NCBI GenBank assembly: GCA_036477795.1
Contig: JAZGDL010000357.1
Coordinates: 1 to 17,202, forward strand
Direction of reading: 5' to 3'
Source of the DNA: JAZGDL01 sp036477795
Lineage (GTDB): Bacteria; Planctomycetota; Phycisphaerae; UBA1845
DNA length: 17,202 bases
Below the pieces are notes generated by a model. The model saw only the letters and a list, made by a program, of their open reading frames with translations. It had not been told where the DNA came from and made no database searches. The translations under genes and the position numbers were made by a program. Positions 1-5,839 of the stretch are shown here, piece by piece. Position 1 is the first letter of the stretch; each line of letters opens with the position of its first letter.

Positions 1-974
1 CGCACGAAGGGTACATCAAACGCACCGACATCGACGGCTATCGCAAGCAGGGTCGCGGCGGACGGGGCGTGCGCGGCGGCGAAACCAGAGAGGGCGACTT
101 CCTCGAACACCTCTTCGTGGTCAACACCCACGATTACCTCTTGGCCTTCACCGACCGCGGCAGGGTGTATTGGCGCCGGGTGTTCGATCTGCCGTCCGTG
201 TCGCGGACCTCGCGCGGCCGCTCGCTTGCCAACCTGGTGCAGATGATGTCCAACGAGTCGGTGCGGGCCATTCTGCCGGTGAAACAGTTCGAGGAATCGT
301 TCGTGTTCTTCGCAACCGCCAACGGCATCGTGAAAAAGACGCCGATCGGCGCGTTCAGCCGGCCGCGGTCAAGCGGGATCATCGCCATAACGCTTGACCC
401 CGATGACGCCCTGATCGACGTGGGCGCGACCGACGGGGCGAGCGAGATCGTGCTGGGGTCGCGCTCGGGCATGGCCATCCGTTTCAGGGAGACCGATGTC
501 CGGGCCATGGGCCGGACGGCGCGAGGTGTGCGCGGCATGACGCTGGGCCGTGATGATCGGGTGGTCAACATGGTTGCCCTGTGGCCCGGAGATACCGTGC
601 TGACCGTTTGTGAGAACGGTTTTGGAAAGCGCACGCCGATCGAGGAGTATCGTTTGACCCGCCGGGGGGCCAAAGGTGTCATCAACATCAAGACCACCGA
701 GCGCAACGGCAAGGTGGTGGCCGTCCGGGCGGTGAAGGACGATGACGAGCTGATGATGATCACCGCCGGCGGGATCATGCTGCGGACCGACCTGACCGCG
801 GTACGCTCCATCGGGCGCAACACGCAGGGCGTTCGGCTCATCCGTGTCGACGCGGGCGACAAGGTGGTTGCGGTCGCCAAGCTGGCCAAGGAGGAGTCAC
901 CCACCAACGGACCAAAATCGGCTGATGACGATCCCAACTCGGCCGCTCAGCCGGGGACCGAGCCGCGACCGTGA
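1..974 (+). CDS. gyrA: DNA gyrase subunit A, C-terminal part (5' truncated)
   Basis: This is the C-terminal DNA-wrapping domain of DNA gyrase subunit A, the enzyme that introduces negative supercoils into DNA. The reading frame enters from outside the window (first full codon at base 3) and ends with TGA at 972-974. The opening stretch, with EGYIKRT followed by QGRGGRG at bases 48-68, matches the GyrA-box (usual form QRRGGKG), which marks GyrA rather than ParC; the second residue is G instead of R. The remainder shows recurring beta-pinwheel blade motifs such as GFGKRTPIEEYRLTRRGAKG and GGIMLRT. The tail from about base 890 is polar and low-complexity, as is common in gyrases. The last codons (EPRP and stop) lie inside a dispersed repeat also found at 7970-7997. 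The family assignment is secure; the breakage and cleavage domains are outside the window. Confidence 0.96.
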   Translation, partial: HEGYIKRTDIDGYRKQGRGGRGVRGGETREGDFLEHLFVVNTHDYLLAFTDRGRVYWRRVFDLPSVSRTSRGRSLANLVQMMSNESVRAILPVKQFEESFVFFATANGIVKKTPIGAFSRPRSSGIIAITLDPDDALIDVGATDGASEIVLGSRSGMAIRFRETDVRAMGRTARGVRGMTLGRDDRVVNMVALWPGDTVLTVCENGFGKRTPIEEYRLTRRGAKGVINIKTTERNGKVVAVRAVKDDDELMMITAGGIMLRTDLTAVRSIGRNTQGVRLIRVDAGDKVVAVAKLAKEESPTNGPKSADDDPNSAAQPGTEPRP

Positions 975-985
975 GGGAGCGGTTC
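958..985 (-). repeat. Dispersed 28-bp repeat, copy 1 (spans gyrA stop)
   Basis: Read on the minus strand, this segment matches 7970-7997 (plus strand) at 25 of 28 positions. Shared blocks are GAACCGCTCCC, ACGGTCGCGG and TCGG. It covers the last gyrA codons, the stop and 11 bases beyond it. Confidence 0.75.
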
Positions 986-990
986 CGTCG

Positions 991-1308
991 CACGTGTTTA
1001 GCGGTATCATTGCCAGAAAAGGTTTTCTGCTTGCCGTTGGTGCTGCGCGGGCCGGCTTTAGCCGGTCAGCCTTTGCCACCGACTTGAGTCGGTGGAGGGC
1101 GTTTGCTGTCACCTTCTCTGGAGCCGGCTTCAGCCGGCTTCCCACGGCATCCATTCGAAAAGCCCGGCTAAAGCCGGCTCCAGTGGCAGCAGAGAGAATC
1201 CCGGCGTGCGGGGACTGGCCGGACCTGCAACCACCAACTGAAGTTGGTGGCAAAGCCCGGTCGGCTGAAGCCGACCACCCCAGACGCGGTTTCCCGCTAA
1301 ACACACAC
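991..1308. mobile_element. MITE-like element carrying a palindrome array
   Basis: This 318-bp non-coding block fills most of the gyrA-GNAT intergenic space (975-1384). Its ends carry an exact 11-bp inverted repeat, GTGTTTAGCGG at 994-1004 and CCGCTAAACAC at 1294-1304. It is bracketed by an exact 9-bp direct repeat, GTTCCGTCG, at 982-990 and 1309-1317, which resembles a target-site duplication. It has no transposase or convincing ORF. Terminal inverted repeats plus flanking direct repeats suggest a non-autonomous miniature element; this is inference from one copy. The left direct repeat overlaps the repeat at 958-985, so composite repeat growth is an alternative. Confidence 0.5.
1051..1276. 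repeat. Array of six CT-NN-AG-centred palindromes
   Basis: Six short palindromes lie within about 225 bp: 1051-1066, 1076-1095, 1123-1138, 1164-1177, 1231-1250 and 1259-1276. Each has a CT, two unpaired bases, then AG at its centre (TT, TG, TC, AA, GA, GA), while arm sequences differ. Examples are CCACCGACT/AGTCGGTGG (9-bp arms) and GGTCGGCT/AGCCGACC (8-bp arms). The array could form hairpins in the 3' region of the gyrA transcript and of the opposing GNAT transcript. A palindrome with the same centre occurs at 5731-5748. Confidence 0.85.
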
Positions 1309-1384
1309 GTTCCGTCGGGGCGGGGCGTTTACCCTCCCTTACAGTCGGGTCTCGGATAATATGCCATCTGAGTGAAACACTACA

Positions 1385-1987
1385 CTAGCGCCCTCGCCGG
1401 CCGATGTATCGGCGCATGATCGGGCGGGTGGGCGATCGACGGGTGACTTCCTTGAAACCGGCCCTTGTAAACGCCGAGGCCAATCCTACATACATGAACA
1501 CGTCCGGGCTGTCTCCTTGGCGCGGCTCGATGGGATAGCCCTCGAGGACGGTGCCGCCACGCTCCCTGACGTAGCGCACCGCCTCCTTGAGCATCCGAAC
1601 GGTAACGCCCTTGCGGCGGTAGTCCTTGGCCACGAAAAAGCAGGTCACCGACCAGACCGGTTGATCGTCCACCGGCTTGAGGATTCGTGAACGGCCCAAA
1701 GCGGAGTAACACTCACGCGGGGCCAGTGCCAGCCAGGCAACCGGTCGCCCACCGACGTATCCCAGCAAACCGGGACATTGGCCGGTGCTAACGATTCTCT
1801 TGAAGGCCCGCCTGTTGCCGGCGCCCTTTTTCGACTCGAATTCGGATCGCCGCAGACGCCACCACATGCACCAGCAGCCGCCGCAAGCCCCACGCGAACC
1901 GAACAGATCTTCCAGATCACCCCACCGCTCCGCCGTCAGCGGACCAATCTCCAGACTGAACCGCGATGCCGATGGGCTACGCCGCAT
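1385..1987 (-). CDS. GNAT family N-acetyltransferase
   Basis: A 200-residue protein of the GCN5-related acetyltransferase fold, predicted to transfer an acetyl group from acetyl-CoA to an unidentified amine in the cytoplasm. The N-terminal part has the cysteine/tryptophan-rich motif CGGCWCMWWR (residues 35-44), typical of a widespread uncharacterised GNAT subgroup. The acetyl-CoA pyrophosphate loop is recognisable as YRRKGV (123-128) after a beta-strand (VWSVTCFFV, 111-119). A C-terminal GFKEV segment fits the last strands of the fold. The start ATG at 1985-1987 has a purine-rich stretch (GGTGAG) about 6-8 bases upstream. The gene is monocistronic and convergent to gyrA. Its substrate cannot be inferred. 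Confidence 0.87.
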   Translation of the reverse strand: MRRSPSASRFSLEIGPLTAERWGDLEDLFGSRGACGGCWCMWWRLRRSEFESKKGAGNRRAFKRIVSTGQCPGLLGYVGGRPVAWLALAPRECYSALGRSRILKPVDDQPVWSVTCFFVAKDYRRKGVTVRMLKEAVRYVRERGGTVLEGYPIEPRQGDSPDVFMYVGLASAFTRAGFKEVTRRSPTRPIMRRYIGRRGR

Positions 1988-2180
1988 GATTGCTCACCCC
2001 CCCGGAGGGCAAATATACGCCGTGCCCGTTTCTGAATCAAGAACGCCCCCAAACAACCAAATACCGCGTTTCCCGGCCAAGAACCCAGTTACCGCCCGAA
2101 GCCGACAGGGGATTGATCCAGTTGCACTACGCACGCCGATAATAGATCTGGGCGGCGCGATATGGGGATCTTATTCGAGG

Positions 2181-2209
2181 GGACGGGCACGGGGGCGCCG
2201 GGCCCGTCC
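2181..2209 (+). promoter_or_regulatory. GC-rich hairpin in the leader of the 2253 gene
   Basis: GGACGGGC (2181-2188) and GCCCGTCC (2202-2209) form an 8-bp perfect stem around a 13-base G-rich loop, 43 bases before the ATG at 2253. It lies in the 265-bp divergent spacer between the GNAT gene and this gene. It may be a leader structure, or only GC-rich chance pairing. Confidence 0.35.
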
Positions 2210-2252
2210 AAGTGATGAACTTTTCGTATCATACCGGCACGGAGGTCAACCC

Positions 2253-2711
2253 ATGTACACCGGCAAGGAGAAAACCGCGCGTTTTCGTCATGGCCAACAA
2301 TCTCGATTCGATCGCTATCTGATCGACCAATATCAGCGAGGCGACGAGCCTGATCCGTTCGATCGCCGGCCGATCCGTATCGTTTACGGCGGCCGGCGTC
2401 TGGCCCTTGATCTCTTCGACCGGGAACCGGTCGCATCAACCGCATCGGACGACTGGTATGATGCCGCTTCAGCCGCTGTCGGCGTTACAGCCGCTGCCGA
2501 CGACTCGTCGGCGGTCACAATCACCCCGCCAACGGAAACGCCCGCAAGGGTTCCGCCTTCTCGCGAGCCCAGTCGCATGGTAGCTCCGCGCGTCGAGCCC
2601 GTGCATGCCGCGGAGGCTGAGCCGTTTAGTTGGCGTCGATTCGCAGTTGGAGCGGCTATGGGAAGCATAGCAGCGGCGCTGGTCCTGGCCGCTATCAGCG
2701 CGGTCATGTAG
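2253..2711 (+). CDS. Hypothetical protein with C-terminal membrane anchor
   Basis: This encodes a 152-residue protein that I do not recognise. The frame is open further upstream, but ATG 2253 is chosen because GGAGG (2241-2245) lies 7 bases before it, and upstream translation would cross the divergent promoter space. Residues 1-55 are charged and polar (RFDRYLIDQYQRGDEPDPFDRRP). Residues 60-125 are low-complexity, rich in A, P, S and T, like a linker. Residues 131-151 form one hydrophobic helix ending two residues from the C-terminus. This suggests a tail-anchored protein with its N-terminal part in the cytoplasm. A dispersed heptamer hairpin begins 9 bases after the stop. Confidence 0.72.
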   Translation: MYTGKEKTARFRHGQQSRFDRYLIDQYQRGDEPDPFDRRPIRIVYGGRRLALDLFDREPVASTASDDWYDAASAAVGVTAAADDSSAVTITPPTETPARVPPSREPSRMVAPRVEPVHAAEAEPFSWRRFAVGAAMGSIAAALVLAAISAVM

Positions 2712-2720
2712 TCCAGAGGC

Positions 2721-2815
2721 GTAAGCGTTCAGCCATCAGCAGTCAGCAGTCAGCAGTCAGCCATCAGCAGTCAGCAGTCAGCTTTCAGCGATCTGGCTGA
2801 ACGCTGAACGCTTAC
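2721..2815. repeat. CAGC-type 7-bp tandem repeat with inverted ends, copy 1
   Basis: The 95-bp block has a strict 7-bp period (13 units plus 4 bases), mostly variants of GTCAGCA. It begins with GTAAGCGTTCAGC (2721-2733) and ends with its exact reverse complement GCTGAACGCTTAC (2803-2815), so it can fold into a hairpin. It lies between the convergent genes ending at 2711 and 2832, where it could act as a two-way terminator. A second member is at 12916-12988. Confidence 0.9.
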
Positions 2816-2831
2816 CCAGAGGCTTCTCAGC

Positions 2832-3194
2832 TTACCTCTCGACACCCAGTATCGACATGGCCTCGCTTTCGTCGTCGGCGAAGGAGAGCAGCTTGTTGAG
2901 CCCGGTGATGGTGAAGAGCTTCATGATCCCATCGCATACGCCGACGATGACCAGTTTGCCCTTGGCTGCGTTGTACTTCTCTTGAAGCGGGATCAGGACG
3001 CCCAGGGCCGCTGAGGAGAGGTGTTTGACCTTGGAGATGTCCAGGATCAGCTTCCGGCGATCCTGTTTGTCGATCAAATCGAAGAGCGTCTTGCGCATGT
3101 CCTCGATGCGCTGCGGGTCAATCACCGAGGTATCGTTGATCGTCGCGATGGTGGCATCGAGCACCTTCTGAATAACAATACGAGAACCGCCCAT
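2832..3194 (-). CDS. STAS domain protein (anti-sigma factor antagonist-like)
   Basis: A 120-residue single-domain STAS protein, the fold of SpoIIAA and RsbV, which bind and release anti-sigma kinases according to phosphorylation. The signature is LILDISKVKHLSSAALGVLI (residues 49-68). The Ser pair at 60-61 occupies the position of the phosphorylated serine in SpoIIAA-type proteins. The length is normal for a stand-alone STAS protein, and the N-terminal strand pattern (IVIQKVLDATIATI) also fits. No partner kinase, phosphatase or sigma factor is present in the window, so the pathway it serves is unknown. A candidate sigma-70-type promoter lies 46-74 bases upstream. Start ATG 3192-3194 is the first plausible one. 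Confidence 0.88.
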   Translation of the reverse strand: MGGSRIVIQKVLDATIATINDTSVIDPQRIEDMRKTLFDLIDKQDRRKLILDISKVKHLSSAALGVLIPLQEKYNAAKGKLVIVGVCDGIMKLFTITGLNKLLSFADDESEAMSILGVER

Positions 3195-3239
3195 GGTCTA
3201 TTCTCGTCTCCGCCCGTTGCTCCTACAATTGTCGGAGAT

Positions 3240-3268
3240 AACCTATTACAACAGTCGGACGGTGTCAA
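3240..3268 (-). promoter_or_regulatory. Putative promoter for the STAS gene
   Basis: On the minus strand there is a perfect -35 box TTGACA (3263-3268), then a 17-base spacer, then TAGGTT (3240-3245) as a weak -10. It lies in the divergent spacer 3195-3404. Confidence 0.42.
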
Positions 3269-3335
3269 CGAGATTCCCGTCGCAAGTTGTAGCCCGCCGC
3301 TTTTTTGTTGCTTTCCACCTAACTTGAACACCGCC

Positions 3336-3355
3336 CACGCATCTACGGATGCGTG
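3336..3355 (+). promoter_or_regulatory. Hairpin upstream of the small lipoprotein gene
   Basis: CACGCATC (3336-3343) pairs perfectly with GATGCGTG (3348-3355) across a 4-base loop and is followed by TTT. It sits about 50 bases before ATG 3405, so it could be a leader structure. Whether it is transcribed is unknown. Confidence 0.35.
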
Positions 3356-3404
3356 TTTCGCAAGTAGGCGTCACGTATTGGTTTATGGTTTAGGGAGAAG
3401 ACAG

Positions 3405-3623
3405 ATGAAGCGGATTGCGGTGATTGTGCTGGCTGCAGCTTGGACCTTGGCATCGAGCGGTTGCATATCCTATTCCGTATACGCCAAGACCACCCGGATC
3501 GGGACGACTCGCCAACTCGTCTCCGTGGGCGACGAGGTCTACATGGTCGACAAGATACACGGCCGGGTCTGGCGGATCGACCTGTCGACGGCTCTGCCGT
3601 ATGACCCCGACGCGGAGGAGTAG
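3405..3623 (+). CDS. Small putative lipoprotein
   Basis: A 72-residue protein with a lipoprotein-type signal: MKR, a hydrophobic run (IAVIVLAAAWTLA) and a lipobox-like LASSGC with Cys at about residue 21. The mature part is only about 50 residues (residues 22-72) and resembles a short beta-rich stretch (VSVGDEVYMVDKIHGRVWRI). The frame is open upstream, but ATG 3405 is favoured because GGAG (3394-3397) lies 7 bases before it and the signal peptide starts there. The likely location is membrane-anchored facing the periplasm; the function is unknown. It is convergent with the hydantoinase-family gene, with two hairpin repeats between them. Confidence 0.7.
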   Translation: MKRIAVIVLAAAWTLASSGCISYSVYAKTTRIGTTRQLVSVGDEVYMVDKIHGRVWRIDLSTALPYDPDAEE

Positions 3624-3646
3624 GGCGCGTCAACGTTCGAATGGTG

Positions 3647-3670
3647 GGAGCGAGATGGGAATCTCGCTCC
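3647..3670. repeat. 24-bp palindromic repeat, copy 1
   Basis: The arms GGAGCGAGAT and ATCTCGCTCC form a 10-bp perfect stem with loop GGGA. It differs from the other copies at two stem positions, and both changes are compensated on the opposite arm. It lies between convergent genes. Confidence 0.88.
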
Positions 3671-3694
3671 AGCGGTCGAACTGTGAAGGTGGCT

Positions 3695-3718
3695 GGTGCG
3701 AGAATCCCTTCTCGCACC
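3695..3718. repeat. 24-bp palindromic repeat, copy 2
   Basis: The arms GGTGCGAGAA and TTCTCGCACC form a perfect 10-bp stem with loop TCCC, which is GGGA on the other strand, so this copy is inverted relative to copy 1. It ends 8 bases before the stop codon of the minus-strand gene at 3727 and could act as its terminator hairpin. Confidence 0.9.
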
Positions 3719-3726
3719 CTACATTA

Positions 3727-5124
3727 CTACGGCGAGCCGACGTGGGAGCGGGGGACGAATCGGCCGTATCCGTTTCTTCCGACGAACTTGTAATTCTCGA
3801 CGATCTGCCGGCCGCGGCAAAAGGTGTGCTCCGCGAATCCGCCCAGCGACCAGCCCTGAAAGGGGCTCCAATCGCAGTTGGTTTCCATCTTGCGCCAATC
3901 CACCTTTCGCGTCTTGGTCGGGTGAATGATGGCGATATCGGCATCGCCGCCTATGCTGAGCGTGCCCTTCCTGGGGAACAGCCCCATGATCCTGGCGGGT
4001 GCGGTGCAGCACTTGTCCACAAACTGATTCACCGTCAGCCGCCGTTTCAAAACGCCGTGGGTGTAAACGGACGGTAGAAGCGTCTCCAGGCCGGGCATGC
4101 CCATGGGGATTTTGGTCCAATCACCCTTCCACATGGCCTTTTGCTTACGCGTGAACGTGCAGGTGTCGGTCGAAACCGAGCAGACCTCACCGGATTTCAG
4201 GCCGGCCCAGAGCCGCTTGGAGTCCTTGGGTTTCTTGAGCTGCGGACAGGTGGCGTACAGGTGCCCGTCTTTCCTCTTGAAGGTACTATCGTCCAGGACC
4301 AGGTACTGGGCGCAGGTCTCAGCCAGGATGTCAACGCCGTCGTCCTGGGCTTGTTTGATCAGGTCGGCGCCCTCACCGGTGCTCATGTGCACGATGAACG
4401 CCCGGCTGCCGGTGACCTTTGTCCAGCGGATGACGCGTTGGATTGCCTCGGCTTCAATGAAACCGGGGCGAGTGATGGCATGCAGGTAGGCACCGTGCTT
4501 CTTCATTTCCGTCCGGTTGTGGTGCCGTTCGATGAGCATGTCGACGACGCGACTGGATTCGGCGTGAACCATGAGCATGCCGCCCAAGTCCTTCAGCGCC
4601 TCCAGGGCGCCGTACATGGCGGCGTCGTCCGACTGCCAGCCTTCTTTCTCGTAGATCATGAACTGTTTGAAGGTGGGCAGGCCCTGGTCGAAGATCTTCT
4701 TGATTTCCTTCTGGTGGCGCTTCCAGTTGGTGATGGCCACGTGGAATGAGTAGTCGATGCACGCTTTGCCCTCGGCGCGGGCGTGCCAGTTGTCCACCGC
4801 CTGCTGCAAGGTTTCTTTACCGTACGGGATTGCGAAATCGATCAGCGTGGTCACGCCGCCGCAAGCTGCAGCCTTGGTCCCGGAATCGTAATCGTCCGAG
4901 GAAACAGTGCCGCAGAAGGGCAATTCAAGGTGCACGTGAACGTCGACGCCGCCCGGAATGACGTAGCGTCCACGGGCGTCGATCACCTTGACTCCGTCGG
5001 CGTGGGCCCTGGCCAGTTGGTGGCCGATGGCAGCGATCTTCTCGCCGCGAATTCCCAAGTCCGTGCGTGTCGTTTCGCCGGCGGTAACCAGCCGCCCGCC
5101 TTGGATGATGGTGTCAAGTTTCAT
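3727..5124 (-). CDS. Dihydropyrimidinase/hydantoinase-family amidohydrolase
   Basis: A 465-residue cytoplasmic metal-dependent cyclic-amide hydrolase, the usual length for D-hydantoinase or dihydropyrimidinase. These enzymes open hydantoin or dihydropyrimidine rings and act in pyrimidine degradation. All expected binuclear metal ligands are visible: HVH (His63, His65), the lysine that becomes carboxylated (Lys153 in TFKQFM), His187 (VHAES), His246 (VHMST) and Asp320 (VSTD). The residues after the aspartate read TDTCTF where hydantoinases commonly have TDHCPF. After HVH the sequence reads LELPF. Substrate specificity is therefore uncertain; allantoinase or an uncharacterised subfamily is possible. 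ATG 5122-5124 follows GGGGGA at good spacing. It lies 36 bases downstream of rplU and may be cotranscribed, an unusual partner. Confidence 0.9.
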   Translation of the reverse strand: MKLDTIIQGGRLVTAGETTRTDLGIRGEKIAAIGHQLARAHADGVKVIDARGRYVIPGGVDVHVHLELPFCGTVSSDDYDSGTKAAACGGVTTLIDFAIPYGKETLQQAVDNWHARAEGKACIDYSFHVAITNWKRHQKEIKKIFDQGLPTFKQFMIYEKEGWQSDDAAMYGALEALKDLGGMLMVHAESSRVVDMLIERHHNRTEMKKHGAYLHAITRPGFIEAEAIQRVIRWTKVTGSRAFIVHMSTGEGADLIKQAQDDGVDILAETCAQYLVLDDSTFKRKDGHLYATCPQLKKPKDSKRLWAGLKSGEVCSVSTDTCTFTRKQKAMWKGDWTKIPMGMPGLETLLPSVYTHGVLKRRLTVNQFVDKCCTAPARIMGLFPRKGTLSIGGDADIAIIHPTKTRKVDWRKMETNCDWSPFQGWSLGGFAEHTFCRGRQIVENYKFVGRNGYGRFVPRSHVGSP

Positions 5125-5142
5125 TATGGTTCCCCCATGTAG

Positions 5143-5162
5143 GACAGGCTCTCCAGCCTGTC
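5143..5162. repeat. GACAGGCT palindrome overlapping the rplU stop
   Basis: GACAGGCT (5143-5150) and AGCCTGTC (5155-5162) form an 8-bp perfect stem with a 4-base loop. The palindrome overlaps the rplU stop codon (5161-5163) and fills most of the gap before the downstream gene. Its position suggests an intercistronic hairpin. Confidence 0.75.
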
Positions 5163-5505
5163 ACTCGCCCGGATCGAAAGCCGGTCCCACACAGGTGTGA
5201 ATCTTCTCAACCTTGACCTGCAGGTACTTCTGTCGATGGCCTATCTTGCGGCGATAGGTCTTTCGGCGGCGGAACTTGATGACGTCAATCTTGTCGCCTT
5301 TCACCTCGCGCAGCACCTTGGCCACCACCTTGGCCCCTTCCACGTAGGGCCGGCCGATCCTGCTGTCCGCACCATCGCCGATCATAACCACGCGATCGAA
5401 TTCGATGGTGGCCTGGTCGTCGGCCAGATCGTGCCGTTGAACCTCGAAGGTATCGCCCTCTTCAACTTTGTATTGGTGGGAACCGTCTTCAATCACTGCG
5501 TACAC
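5161..5505 (-). CDS. rplU: 50S ribosomal protein L21
   Basis: Ribosomal protein L21, which binds 23S rRNA in the large subunit. With GTG 5503-5505 as start the protein is 114 residues, close to the family's usual ~103, and begins with the classic YAVIEDGSHQYKVEEGD. The signature KFRRRKTYRRKIGHRQ near the C-terminus is characteristic. The frame is open to 5604, but GTG is chosen because GGAG lies 8 bases before it and because L21 proteins begin at this point. The tail HTCVGPAFDPGE is slightly longer than usual. The common partner rpmA (L27) does not follow; instead a hydantoinase-family gene begins 36 bases downstream. Confidence 0.95.
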   Translation of the reverse strand: MYAVIEDGSHQYKVEEGDTFEVQRHDLADDQATIEFDRVVMIGDGADSRIGRPYVEGAKVVAKVLREVKGDKIDVIKFRRRKTYRRKIGHRQKYLQVKVEKIHTCVGPAFDPGE

Positions 5506-5610
5506 GTCGAATTCTCCAGAGATCCGCCCGCCGGACAGTCTCGCGGCACGCCGGTGCCGTCCACTACCGTTTTCGGTCATACAGTTTCGTGACTCGCAAA
5601 CCAATCCTTC

Positions 5611-5753
5611 CTAGGCCCGCCGTTCACGGCGGGTGAGCGAAGCCATCATCCCTTTCATTCCCCTCCCCTTCTCCCGCCGCCAAAGGCGGCGGGAGAAGGG
5701 GAGGGGAATACATGGTTCGTGCTCCCCTTACCCGGCCTGAAGGCCGGGCCTAG
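5611..5753. repeat. Nested palindromic element with a 25-bp perfect stem
   Basis: This composite sits in the 334-bp gap between the permease and rplU. The core is an exact 25-bp inverted repeat (5657-5681 and 5685-5709, beginning ATTCCCCTCC) around an AAA loop. It is flanked by two smaller hairpins: CCCGCCG/CGGCGGG (5616-5622, 5627-5633) and CCCGGCCT/AGGCCGGG (5731-5738, 5741-5748). The outer ends are again inverted repeats, CTAGGCC (5611-5617) and GGCCTAG (5747-5753). It could terminate permease transcription or lie in the rplU leader. No coding sequence is seen in 5506-5839. Confidence 0.92.
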
Positions 5754-5802
5754 AAGGATGCACACGAAACTCTCCCACCGAAAACGGCACTAGCATTGGC
5801 GG

Positions 5803-5826
5803 GGTGCGAGAAAGGATTCTCGCACC
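5803..5826. repeat. 24-bp palindromic repeat, copy 3
   Basis: GGTGCGAGAA and TTCTCGCACC with loop AGGA, 14 bases downstream of the permease stop on the minus strand. Confidence 0.92.
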
Positions 5827-5839
5827 AGCAGGCTTGTTG

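Noticed and set aside
134..937. 267-residue open frame antisense to gyrA
   Set aside because: High-GC shadow of the gyrA frame, with no recognisable domain; gyrA itself is unmistakable.
844..1359. Open frames across the palindrome array, both strands (844-1359 plus, 897-1304 minus)
   Set aside because: They consist of translated palindromes and overlap gyrA; no start signal or domain.
1785..2252. Upstream extension of the 2253 gene to ATG 1785
   Set aside because: It would overlap the GNAT gene on the other strand and cross the divergent spacer; GGAGG before ATG 2253 decides the start.
2721..2815. Possible CRISPR array in the regular tandem repeats
   Set aside because: Units are 7 bp, contiguous and without spacers; no cas genes are in the window. 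The same holds for the other heptamer blocks.
3021..3404. Upstream extension of the small lipoprotein to ATG 3021
   Set aside because: It overlaps the STAS gene antisense and would bury the signal peptide; ATG 3405 has a ribosome-binding site.
4141..4749. 202-residue plus-strand frame opposite the hydantoinase gene
   Set aside because: Antisense shadow without domain signature.
5506..5604. N-terminal extension of L21 to 5604
   Set aside because: L21 starts at YAVIEDG; GTG 5505 has GGAG at 8 bases, and the extension is not L21-like.
5566..5787. ACCGTTTTCGGT (5566-5577) and ACCGAAAACGG (5777-5787) flanking the rplU upstream region
   Set aside because: Two short matches in opposite orientation with no other support; could be chance.
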